Shown here piece after piece: positions 1 to 10,260 of a DNA stretch of 16,021 nucleotides. The stretch comes from Jimgerdemannia flammicorona (lineage: Eukaryota; Mucoromycota; Endogonomycetes; Endogonales; Endogonaceae). Position 1 is the first letter of the stretch. Each line of letters opens with the position of its first letter. A model generated the notes under the pieces. The model saw only the letters and a list, made by a program, of their open reading frames with translations. It was not told the DNA's origin and did not search any database. The translations under genes were made by a program, and so were the position numbers. The stretch is taken from positions 1 to 16,021 of the forward strand of contig RBNI01003363.1 of NCBI GenBank assembly GCA_003990745.1, read 5' to 3'.

Positions 1-134
1 GGTGGTGAGGCGGTCATGAAGCCAGGAGTGGGAGATTTGCGGGGTATTCTTGGAATAATATGCATCTGGACAACTTTGTGACAACGCGGACGCAACGTTT
101 TACCGGGAGCCATTGGAACATCATACTTTATTAT

Positions 135-153
135 ATTATATATATATATATAT
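135..153. repeat. short TA dinucleotide run
   Basis: An alternating TA tract of about 17 nt lies in the presumed intron before the first visible ArfGAP exon. It is a simple-sequence microsatellite with no evident function. Confidence 0.7.
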
Positions 154-206
154 TCCTTCAATCGTCCTATTGACTCCGTTTATTTATTCGATCGTTTTTC
201 ACTCAG

Positions 207-2480
207 TTTTGTACGATCCATCACGATGGATAAATGGTATGAGGATCAAGTTAAGAAGATGGATGTTCGTATTCATTTTGCCCTTTTTTGCTTTCTTTTC
301 CTCCGTAATCCTTTCTTTTTTTATTCCTGTGAGCGACTGTGTATGAGCATAAAGCCATCGTTCATTCGTTACCGACCCTTCCGAAAGCACGGAATTCGTG
401 GTTGGGGAGTCGTTATGGCCATGACATTTAAGTGGGAAACGCAGTGGTGAAGAAATTGCGAGCGGAGAAAATTTGGATTGCGTTTCGTTTCGGACATGGT
501 GTTGGAAGTTTATGTAGACAGACATGGATTGGAACGGAATGGTGTGCATTTGACTCGCGTCCATTTAAGGGTCGAAAAAGTCCACGCAGAGTTCACGTTT
601 TCCTTATATCCACATGGCAATGCCATCTTTAGTTATCCCTTCTCATCACACCTCTCTCGCTCAACAGCTTGGCGGCAACGCCCGTGCACGCGAATTTTTC
701 CAGGGCCATCCGGATTATTCGTCTACTATGTCCTTGTCCGAGAAGTACAATAGCGAGTTTGCTGCACAATATCGGGAAAAGGTATGTATCCTGTTTTGCT
801 CTCGTATAGGCCACGACTGACCGAAAGCGGGGCTTATGGATGGATTTACACCAAATCCCCAGAGTCATTGTACGTGTTGAAGTGCACGAGAAAGATCAGG
901 CGAGCTTTAAGGGACTCTAAGTAGTTTCCTGGTCCTGGAGGAATCGGTCGTCCATGACTGATGGTCTTGTAATCTTCAAGTCTGCAAGTTCGTTGCATTC
1001 TTGCCTCTTCTCAGAGCGCATCCGGCATCCTAATTTCCTCCACCATTTTCCCCCACATCCTTACCTCACCAGCTATCCGCCGAAGTCGAAGGCCGACCAT
1101 GGACCCCCAGCGCCATCACCTCCACGAAGCGATCCTCTTCCTCTGCTTCAGTTCGCTCAATGAGCCGGCCGGGGTCCGCCGCCTCGAACGTTTCAAGGTC
1201 GACCTCCACCGCCTCGCTCTCGAGGCCGGCGAACGGCAACGGTGGATACGGTACCGCATACGGGAACGGCGATGGTGCGACCGGGTACATGCCGGATAAG
1301 GTGCGAAACGAGCAGTATTTTGCGACATTGGGAAGGGAGAATGAAAATAGGCCCGAGTAAGTACATGAAGCCGTGATGTTGCGGTTATGCCGTTAATGAG
1401 ATTTGATCTTGACGTTTGCGAAGAAAGTAGAAGTATGTGTAAGGCTCACCTCCTCCTCCCTCAATCGATTCCTGTGTTTTATGCTATTTCATCTGATCAG
1501 TAACCTTCCCCCGAATCAAGGCGGAAAATTCACCGGCTTCGGTAACCCTGCATGTACGTCGCACTCAACCTAATTACTACTACTAATTTCTGTGTGCGTC
1601 AAACAATCACCCTTGCTCACAACCTCCTTTCACTTCCGACCCCCACGCGCTCGATGTAGTTGAAAACCAGTCCCGCTCGAATACCGCCGTCCCCGATCTG
1701 AACGATATCATCAACGACCCGATGCAGGCACTGACCAAAGGCTGGTCGCTCCTTTCCGTAGGCATGGAAGTCATTGGAACTGCAGCTGTCGAGGGTGCCC
1801 GTATAGCTGCACATAGTGCACAGGAGGTGGCATATATGGCCAACGAGCGCGTGGTGAAACCGGCGCAAGAGCAACTGAATGATCCGAATTTGAGAGCGAA
1901 CGTGGCGGGTTATGTGAGCCAGTTAGGGAAGACGGTGCGTGTTGTAGGGTTGCTGGGATGTGCGCTGGAATTTGTATACGTCTTCTGCGTTGACCATGTG
2001 ACGATAGATTTCACACTTACATATGCTTGCGTCATGTTTTCTAACCAGGTGACCGACACGACGACTACCACTGTTTCTCGCCTCAATAATATGGTCAACC
2101 AATCACTTGCGCAGCCAGGCATCTCCTCGCCGCGCCCAGGCACCCCATCGTCGTTTTCGCCCTCCTCGCATACTGTCGACCCCAGCTTTAACGACGAAGA
2201 TTTCTTCAACACCACTATCAATTCCCTGCAGAAACCGTCCTCCCCGCAGGGCTCGCGCAGCGCCTCACCCGCGCCCGGCGCGTTGGGTAGGACCGGATCG
2301 CCTGCTCCCGGTGCCTTAGGCAGGACCGTTTCGCCGACTCCTGGTCCCCTGGGCAGGACGGCATCGGGCACGTCGTTAAGCAGTGCGGCTTCCGGTAGGA
2401 CGAGTGTGGCTGCGAGAAAGAACGCGGCGGCGGCGGGTGGGAAAAGGGATGGGTGGGATGAAGAGTGGGCTGGGTGGTGA
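207..2480 (+). CDS. ArfGAP1/Gcs1-type Arf GTPase-activating protein, 5' end off window
   Basis: Proposed exons are 207-264, 668-781, 1073-1356, 1501-1553, 1660-1934 and 2049-2480. All have GT/AG borders and the phases agree, giving 404 visible residues ending at TGA 2478-2480. Exon 207-264 reads FVRSITMDKW...KKMD and exon 668 continues LGGNARAREFF...EKYNSEFAAQYREK, the C-terminal half of the ArfGAP fold. LSAEVEGRPWTPS and GKFTGFGNP follow. DPMQALTKGWSLL with the helix after it resembles the ALPS curvature-sensing region, then comes NERVVKPAQEQ. The tail has three 11-residue repeats (2265-2363) and ends in the family-typical DGWDEEW...W. Family knowledge: these proteins stimulate GTP hydrolysis by Arf1 on Golgi/COPI vesicles. 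The CxxC zinc finger and arginine finger lie upstream of the window; 1-206 reads as intron with no recognisable exon, and the acceptor at 204-206 has phase 2. The 403-nt intron 265-667 is long but flanked by a perfect family match. Confidence 0.9.
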
Positions 2481-2535
2481 GGAAAGGGACAATTTTGATC
2501 GGGACCATAGATTTTTGTTTTTTGTTTTTTTTGAT

Positions 2536-2541
2536 AATAAA
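2536..2541 (+). terminator. AATAAA poly(A) signal candidate for the ArfGAP gene
   Basis: An AATAAA hexamer lies about 56 nt after the stop codon, just behind a T-rich stretch. The position suits a cleavage and polyadenylation signal, but fungal signals are loose, so this is only a candidate. Confidence 0.45.
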
Positions 2542-2632
2542 TGAATTACCACGCGATCAGTAATGTACCCAAAGATCAGAACCACCATTGCGACATTCCG
2601 CCATCAGCTGCGACCTAATTCTTGCCAAATGT

Positions 2633-2634
<2 letters not shown>

Positions 2635-2669
<35 letters not shown>

Positions 2670-2683
2670 CGCGGGGGGGGGGG
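2635..2683. repeat. T32 homopolymer followed by G11 homopolymer
   Basis: The run of 32 T at 2635-2666 is followed six bases later by 11 G at 2673-2683. A second run of 15 T lies at 2912-2926. The surrounding gap 2542-3213 between the two convergent genes holds no credible ORF, tRNA or element. The short ORFs there run through the homopolymers and are not coding. Confidence 0.85.
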
Positions 2684-3213
2684 TTCAGGAAGCCTCCTCT
2701 CAGCGGAACCGCTCGGCAGCAACATTGCCTTGCCTTGCCCCAGCCGTTAGTATTCGGAAAAAAAAGGCCGTTTTTTCTGCTTCTTGCACAATGTTTTTGT
2801 AGTCTGGAGGGTATTGTTAGCCAACACTCAGATTGCCCAACAAAACAATCCATTGAGTGAAGGTCTTTCCCTCCGGAAACCTCAATTCAGGCACTCTTCC
2901 CGCAAATGCGGTTTTTTTTTTTTTTTAGCACGTTATGAATCAGAGCAGAATTAGTTGTGTTCCAAGCATCGAATTCGTCGGATTCAGACATGTACATATT
3001 CTTTTCGAGAAAGGACGAAGATGAAAAGATGAAAGATGTGGTGGATCTACGACCAGATTATAGTCTAAATAAATAACACTGAGATCGCAAGTGATCAAAA
3101 ATTCTATCTTGACGCAATTCTTATTGATTTGCCTACTATTATTGTCTTCAAAGAACCATTAACCACTGCTACCTCATGGCACTCATTTTCTTTGTAGTAG
3201 TGAAGTGTTTATA

Positions 3214-5675
3214 TTATTCGCGTCCCATGGCACGATTCCACGCCTGCCACCATTCCAACATTTGTTTTTCTTCACGACCATTGTAATGTTCCGTCTGCTT
3301 CCACGAAATTTCAGTCCCCACTGGATCCCCCTCTGGATCCTCCAATGCGAATACCTCTCCGGACGCCTCGTCCTCTACTTTACGAATGACGTTCAACACG
3401 GTCTTACTCCTCTGTACCTCGGAAGCCCATGCCCCAGCGTACACGCCGTACATGCCAACTACCATCTCGCCTCCAATATCTACGTCGAAATCCAACAGTG
3501 GAACGTAATATCGGTAAATAACCAAGAACAGGACGATGAGAACGCACCAACCACCAGCAATTATGCCGAGGGTGATGTAAGGTCCCAGAGCGAAGACTTT
3601 ATGGACATCGTTCAGCATGCCCACTAAGACGCTGGTCCAAAGAATACAGCTGAAGGAGGCGGTGCGTATGTAGTTGATCTAGGTTGTGAGTTACGTGGAG
3701 GATGTAGATTTCCACCAAAAAATCTGTAAGACACGAATCAGGCGGCTGACGAAAAGCAAAAAAATACACGCTCAAAATTCTTTACATAAATATACATCTT
3801 CATACCTTGTCCACATAACATGGTCTTGTGTTAACGTTATAACACACCATGGTCAGCAAAATTGCTATCGATAAAATCGCACGAACTTTGGATGTAGACT
3901 CTATCAACAGGCTGTTGATCATAAGTAATAGGCCTGTGTCAAATTAGCAGTTTCAAGTATTAGTTAATATGCTGTACCACTTTTAGACATGCGTGTGCGT
4001 GTGTGCGTGAATACTTTTTGGTCAACAGCACGCGAAAAGCACAGAAAAAGAAACGTAGTATGCCTCGCACCCATGTTTTTGATAAATGCTACGCCCATTG
4101 TTTTGAACGCAATCTCGCCATCCTGGGGAACACGCTCGTAACTTGTGAGAAACGTCGTCATCATTACATACGCAACGGCGTAGCCTATCAATGAAACCCA
4201 AAGGTACTCTTGCTGGCCAATATCGGCGCCATGGCACCGTAGAGTCGCTACTGCGGTATCCGTGCCAACGTTGAGGGATTGACAGGCGGCAGAACTCACA
4301 AAAGTGGTCTAGTAGTGCATGGGGTAAAGCTATCGAATCACGACTTTTGCCACTACGATAAGGTATCACATATAACAATGAAAGACGCAAGAGTGTCTTC
4401 TTACCAAGACCGGGTAGTACATCAAATTCTGGTGGTGTAGGCAAGAGTATATAAGTAAGTCCGCAAAAGTTTGTGAGTAGGCCGATAAGATCATGCTTCG
4501 GCAAAATCAGCTTGTCGGCTCGTATAATGTCGTCACCTACTTACCACGATAGGAACAAACCAGTGCACCCATCTCACCGAAATCATGTATGGTCGCAAAC
4601 GATTGAGGCCATGTACCATCAAGGCAATGGCCAGACTGGCGCACACGACGATAAATGTTGACCAAAGCGTGTATCTATACCACGTCGGAGAGCGCATGTC
4701 CGGAATAAGCCCACCGACGTTAATGACCTCGTTGACCAGCTTTTGAAACTGCGGTACATCAACGCTTGTGTTTGTTGATGCGATGGTAGAGCAGGCAGTT
4801 GGAGACTGGGAAACCGCAAGATCATCAAAGTTGACTGAAGTAGCTGCGAGCATATCCCGGAGAGGGAAGCCCAGAAGCTGGAAGAATTCGATGAAGAGGA
4901 TAGCGATCTGCACCCAGTTGCCCCACATGCGGCGATCCCAGTCATAAAAGCGGGTTTTACTGAGGGCGAGCATCTGCGGATGATCGCGGCCAAAAAATTC
5001 CTTGCGCTTCATGTAATAAAAGTGCTGCCGTGTGACAAGAAACAAATTGATGCAGAGTACGAAGGCAAAAACCGCCGCCTCCAGGATTATGGTGGTGAAT
5101 GATGTCGGCGACCTCCAGAGGGTGCTCAAAAGTACGAATATGGAGACGACAAAAACGCCAAGAAATATGAGGGAAACGAGATGATGGTATTTGTGTTTTA
5201 GAACCTTTTGCTGGCGTAGGCTGAATCCACGTTGAGTGCCAGGTGCCGTTGACGAGGGGACACCGTGATCGTTGACATGGTGTCGCGAACCGTCCAATCG
5301 CCGGCCATAACCGTGCTGTCGACCGACGGCCGCCTTCCACAACACCACAGCGAGCGCGACGACGGGTAATTTGACGCAGGTTGCCACTTGCCACTTGAAG
5401 TTTTCAATCAGTTGATCCATCTCCTTGCTAATCTCGAGCTTCACTTGCCTCCGCCGTTGCGGCGACACCTTGTGGCATTCCATGATCCAAAAATACACCA
5501 CGAAGGAAAGAAGAAGGGCCGCGATTATGGAGAAGAACAGGATGATGGACACCTTTTCGCTATGGCCGAAGGCTTGTGGATCTTGCTGCTGGAAATAGGG
5601 ATATTCGGGTGTGTCTGAACATGTAGAGCCATTTGCGAAGCTGAAGAGGGCCTCGGCGATAACGGATTGATTCAT
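3214..5675 (-). CDS. multi-pass integral membrane protein of unknown family
   Basis: Read on the minus strand, proposed exons are 5675-4545, 4495-4405, 4250-4071, 3933-3806 and 3678-3214. They give 1995 nt in phase, about 664 residues, stop TAA 3216-3214. The start is fixed by an in-frame TGA just upstream of ATG 5675. About ten hydrophobic spans are visible: SIILFFSIIAALLLSFVVYF, then spans near VKLPVVALAVVLW, LVSLIFLGVFVVSIFVLL, TIILEAAVFAFVLCINLFLV, WVQIAILFIEFFQLLGFPL, LWSTFIVVCASLAIALM and LIGLLTNFCGLTYI, YLWVSLIGYAVAYVMM in exon 3, LLLMINSLLIES plus RAILSIAILLTMVCYNV in exon 4, and LGIIAGGWCVLIVLFLVIY in exon 5. The second half loosely recalls fungal TRP-like channel proteins, but I see no diagnostic motif and assign no function. 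The N-terminus and the loop before span 6 are probably lumenal or extracellular. The first intron is the least certain: acceptor 4496 gives 49 nt, 4511 only 34. The 4405/4250 junction rests on phase and a GTAAGA donor. Confidence 0.75.
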
Positions 5676-6052
5676 GAACGGACTTCAAGAAGGGGAGGTA
5701 GGAGGGGTGGCTGTTGAAAATGGGTAGCTAGGCTATGTATAGGCACAAAGAATTGGACAAGGATGGAGGACGTGGTGTTGATGTCATAGGTAGCAACATC
5801 GGGACGGACATCAGGCATCAGGGCCAGGTTTGGTCATGCGCAAAACTATAACGTAATTCACGTTTCCCCTTTGCGCGTGGCGATGCGATGTGAGCCTTTT
5901 CGGGAAGGTACGAGGTGGCACAGACCAGCAAGCCTTTTCTCGTCACCCGACACCGAACCTCGCCCCCCCCCCCACCCCCACCAACCCCAATATTATTATT
6001 ATTTATTTTTATAATCCCCGTCGTGCCCTCGCCTGCATGGATATTACTCCAC
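5676..6052. promoter_or_regulatory. shared divergent promoter region
   Basis: The membrane-protein gene leaves to the left and the FYVE gene to the right from this gap of under 400 nt, so both promoters must lie here. The right part has a C11 run at 5963-5973 and further C-rich sequence, then a TATTATTATTATTTATTTTTATAA stretch split across 5991-6013. No specific factor site can be named with confidence. Confidence 0.5.
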
Positions 6053-8422
6053 ATGTCTCTGCAACACTCACCAGCACGAAGAGCTGACCCGTCCCGCCGC
6101 CCACACCACTTGACCCCCGTGAGTCTCATCCCCATCCCCTTCCCCACCCCTAACCCCTCCCCATCTTCCTTGCACTTACCTTCTCTCTCTTCTCAGATAC
6201 CCTATTACCTCCGAACCAGCCACAACAACGATGCACCCCCCTCGCCACCCCCGGCACCTATGCCGTCCCCTTCGTCGTCTGCGGACCAACCCACCGACCT
6301 CCCAAGTGGAAAACAACAGAAAAGGCTTTCCCGTTCTTCTCTCCATGGCTTCTCTTCTCGTCACCATCAACTCATCCAACACGAGTTCGCAATGCCTGGT
6401 TCCGCGCTTTCGCCAAGCAAAAGCGAACATTGGTTGTGTCAGGACCCATACTCCCACTCCTCCACATATGCTCCCACTGAAAGCACAGCAGCACTTCATT
6501 CCTCATCCATAGTCACAACGACGACGAGCCGGGAATGGACAGCGGCAACTGACGTGAGTAGCTCGAGACGGCAATCGACAAAATTTGCTACAGATTGTGT
6601 TGCCATGAACATTCCTCCAACGGGCAGGACGTTGAAGCAAAAAACCAGAGCGTTATCGTCGATTTCATTGTCATCTTCGCCCACTTTGGCTGCTGTTGTG
6701 ACAACTACTACGACTGCCAAGGCCCATATTCTGTCGCGGAAATCGTCCTCATCTATCGACAACCTCGTCCGGTCCTCAGCTATAGCTGCCAAACGCAATA
6801 CTCTTACAGCATCATCCAATGGGATAGACCTTCTTTCAACCTCAGCACCAGCAAGTACGACAATTAATCGCAATACTTTAAAGATCAGACCGACCCTACT
6901 TCGAAACGTACGCTCTCTATCCTCGTCATCGCAGCCAATCTCGAGGACTGAGAGTTTCCCAGCCGAGCAACTTTATTCCCCGCGATCAGAAACATCCTCC
7001 TCCGTTACGAATTTTATTTCACCGACGTCGCCGGCCTATGCCAATTTGTCTGTTGATGCTGTTTTAGAAGGCACGGATAGCAGCGAAGATGAAGGAGAAT
7101 ACAATCATTCGTTTTCTCAAGGGTATGAAAGTACTGAAGGGGATGACGAGGAAATCGAGCGTAGATCAATAACTGACATATCCAAGACCGATGTCTTTGA
7201 TTCTATGCGACGCAAGATTGCCGACCTCACCTACACATTGCAGGAGTTCCAAATTCACGAGCTGCTCGAGACTGAGAAGCTAGAAAGAGATGGACGGCAG
7301 AAGCAAAGAGAGGTGGAATGGGAAAGAACAACGACAGAAAACAAACGCTGGAGCGCCAGTACAAGCAGTGTACTGTCTGGAACAACACTTGCCTCTGTTT
7401 CTGAATACCCTCCAATTGCAAGTCGACACAGTCGATCTTCTTCGTCGTGCACACTTTGTATGAAGCCGGTACACACATATCAAGCACATCAATGCCATAG
7501 CCATCGGGCTTCGTCCAGTTCTCTTGGGTCACTGCTTTCTGTGGCCACATTGGCTACAAAACGGGAGCAGATCGATCAGAGTATTCCATCGGAACGCGAT
7601 GGAATGGATGTAGAAGATCAGTCAGTCCTTGACTCAGGCGCAATCATGGTACCTCCATCTCCCGTATCACGTTTTCCCGTGCTTGAAGATGAACATCCCA
7701 GCTTAAGCACTTCCCCCACTCTCACGACCCTTTTTTTGACCACCAACGCCCTACTTTCCGGCCGTATTGACGAGCTTTCTCTCTCCCTCTCCGCCGCCAC
7801 CAATGCCCGAGACCAGATCTCCTTGGAATGGCAAGCACAATTCATCGACCTCATGTCTTGTTGCATAACCCAATCCGAGCAACTTGAAGCTGTCTCCATG
7901 CAGCTTCTAGAGTCTGAGAGACACGTACGCGAGCTCCTCTCTGTTAAGTGTGAAATAGATGATGATCTTGATGATCGAGAGAAAGAATATCGCAACCGTA
8001 TCGAGGAGGTCAATCAAGTGATACGCGATCAGCAGCGCATGACTGATGGACTTGAAGAGCTGATGCGAGAACTTGAGGGTCGGGTCAACAATCTGTTGTT
8101 GATGGGCAGTGGCATGGGTCCAATCGGGACAGGGGCGATAATTGACCAGAATGGAGAGATTCATCGAATCAAGAGGAAGGATAAACGATGGAGCTTTGGG
8201 GACACCTTGAGGGAGGCTGTGAAGATGAATGAAATGGAAGAAGTTGTAGCTCGTGTCAGGTCAGAAGTTGGAAGAGTGATTGGTGCTGGTTCTGCGAACA
8301 GACTGAACAATGTTGGTGCATCTTTGAGATCGCGCATGTCAGCAGGCAATATTCAGGTTTGTTTGGATGATTTTAACGAATACGCTTTTCACTGCCTTCA
8401 AATATGCCATGTGCTCACTCTT

Positions 8423-8480
<58 letters not shown>

Positions 8481-9199
8481 CTGGTGCTTTTTGTCGGAAC
8501 CATTACTTTTGTATAGCCATCCACTCCAACAACACCCAGCATGCCATATTCGCCCGTCCACCGATACTCCCTCCATCTCAGTGCCCACGATCGCCGAACT
8601 CGATTCACACTTTTGCCGCGTGAACTTTGGGTGGAAGATGCAGACGTCGATCGTTGCCAGTCTGGCGAGTTTTTTGGTGCAGAAAATGAGACCGAGTCAC
8701 GAAAACGATGCGGGGTCATATTCACGTGGTTTCAGAGAAGGCATCATTGCCGAAGGTATGTTCATATTGCCTTGTGTTTATTTGTCAATTTTTGTGGTTG
8801 TGAATAGCACTCATAGAGGATCTTGGGCAGCTTTCTCGGGAAAGAAGAGTTGGTTGATGGAATGCATGCGAGTTATGAGTTGCTGTGGCGATTTTTGCGT
8901 ATGTCGAGTGATTTGGTTGGACGGAGATTAATTTCGTCGCGTTCGATATACCCAACATAACACTTTCCACTTTTCCACATATGAACAGATGTGGCAAAAT
9001 CTTCTGCCATGCCCACAGTACAAATCGGCTTCTTCTCTTCCCCCCTGCGACGACATCTAATAAAATTAATCGACACCCAGACAGCAACCAAGTAGACGAT
9101 TATGATGATTTACAACATAGACGATCTCACATTGGCCTTTGGAGCCGAGTGTGTGATGGGTGCTTTGTAGAACTTATTGAGAATCGAACACAACCCTAG
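6053..9199 (+). CDS. coiled-coil protein with C-terminal FYVE zinc finger
   Basis: Proposed exons are 6053-6118, 6197-8356, 8517-8755 and 8989-9199 (stop TAG 9197-9199), about 891 residues. A start at in-frame ATG 6260 would give 848, and residues below use that numbering. The N-terminal half is Ser/Thr/Pro-rich and low complexity. Residues 311-364 look coiled coil, 397-415 hold a CxxC...HxCHxH cluster, and 504-614 form a long coiled coil. The FYVE domain follows: WVED from W737, C746, C764, RRHHCRR (773-779, the last Arg split by an intron), CGKIFC with C780 and C785, H788, and RVCDGC with C834 and C837. The WxxD, RRHHCR and RVC motifs are all present. By family this binds phosphatidylinositol 3-phosphate on endosomes or vacuoles, and the coiled coils suggest dimerisation or tethering. 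Unusual points are the C-x17-C spacing between the first two ligands, an extended loop before RVC, and a T56 tract in the second intron. Confidence 0.85.
6119..6196 (+). other. first intron of the FYVE gene
   Basis: It has a GTGAGT donor, a CTTAC branch-like site, a CT-rich tract and a CAG acceptor, 78 nt in all. Because 78 is divisible by three and the intron is open in the main frame, it could be read through. It lies either in the 5' leader (start 6260) or in the coding region (start 6053). Confidence 0.7.
8425..8480. repeat. T56 homopolymer inside the second FYVE-gene intron
   Basis: Fifty-six consecutive T lie within intron 8357-8516, 36 nt before its TATAG acceptor. The exact length is likely to vary between isolates and between reads. 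Confidence 0.9.
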
Positions 9200-10260
9200 G
9201 GCAAGGCGTAACCAAAGCTCCACCAAACCCGAGGCGCGGAACAATATTGTAAACCATAGAGTGAGGGAAACTAGATGGAGTCTGATCAAACTGCGGTTAT
9301 TATTATTATTTTCAACTTCGCCTTGTATATAGCATTATTTCTGTTGCACGTACTCTTGCATTGCATACATCACATCGTTTGATGTTCATCTAATTTTTTT
9401 CCTCTCCTGACCTGCGTTCCAATTCCCTCCTACATCTTCCTTTACTTTTATTAACATCTACATTGTTGCTTGACCGCCTGCGTTTCGACTCTTGCATCTA
9501 TTATCTCCTTTTCTCCGTCTCTTGATCTGACACATATTGGTGATTTCAATGTTGATCCAGGCGATCGATGACGATATCCCATCTTCGCATCATTCTCTCC
9601 ACATATTGAGGTAAAACCCATATCTTTTCTTCTACTTCTTTTGTATTCTCATAAACTTCTTTGGCAGCCGAATTCTTTACCTTGTTGCATATTACTCGTC
9701 ACATAAATAATCCACCAACCTTTCGCCAGTGGTTCTCGTTTTATCATTTGATTTTCGTTCGTAATTTACGCTCGCCATTGCTATACCTGATCCACCTTTC
9801 AGTGTTATGACCGTGTCCACGGCTTTTGGTCTTTGCATAAACAACTGACAAATTCCCTTGCTCCATAGTGGACTAACCACGCCCAAATAAAGGGAGAATA
9901 TTGATGAAAGAACTTGTTGTCTGGAGCGAAGTGAAGGACCGACCCACTTAGGATGTTCAACATTTGAGCAGTGCGTTATTTTGCAAAAACATTATTCGTG
10001 GCACGTTGTTCTACACTGAAAAAACAATAAATTTCGCAGAGATCTATGGAATGCTAGAACAATGACCCGTTTCGCGGAGGTAGTCTGGGTGCTTGACGGA
10101 CACGTGGCTTGCAGAAATGCTCTCCAGATTACTTAACAGCCAGCCCAGCATCGTTACTTTTTCACACCTTTACTACTTCAAAGCCGTTACTCAAAATGTA
10201 CTTCGGAATGTCGAAGTGCTCCGATAATGATCAGTGGAAGTCTGGCAAAAGACAGGATGA
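9200..10260. other. intergenic stretch, nothing recognised
   Basis: Base composition is normal here, with a CT-rich part around 9400-9540 and a short ATT repeat near 9297-9312. The only ORFs are below 80 codons (9692-9886 minus, 10109-10342 plus), without recognisable motifs. The second runs into the A+T-rich island. No tRNA or other RNA gene was found by eye. Confidence 0.6.

Noticed and set aside
199..564. A 121-codon minus-strand ORF over the ArfGAP exon and intron.
   Set aside because: It is antisense to a well-supported ArfGAP exon and has no recognisable motif.
4300..4504. The membrane-protein exon read continuously through the 4251-4404 interval.
   Set aside because: That frame is open but loses the downstream membrane spans. 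A GTAAGA donor and CGCAG acceptor restore them in phase.
5915..6118. ATG 5915 as start of the FYVE protein.
   Set aside because: The added residues come from poly-C and T-rich leader sequence and look untranslated, and ATG 6053 or 6260 fits better.
6554..6593. A GTGAGT...CTACAG pair that looks like a 40-nt intron in the FYVE gene.
   Set aside because: Removing it shifts the frame and reaches a TGA within a few codons, while the unspliced frame stays open for the full protein.
8404..8931. A 175-codon plus-strand ORF starting in the T56 tract.
   Set aside because: It is the wrong frame over the FYVE exon and runs through a homopolymer and an intron.
9692..9886. A 64-codon minus-strand ORF in the intergenic region.
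   Set aside because: It is short, has no motif, and no supporting splice or promoter signals.
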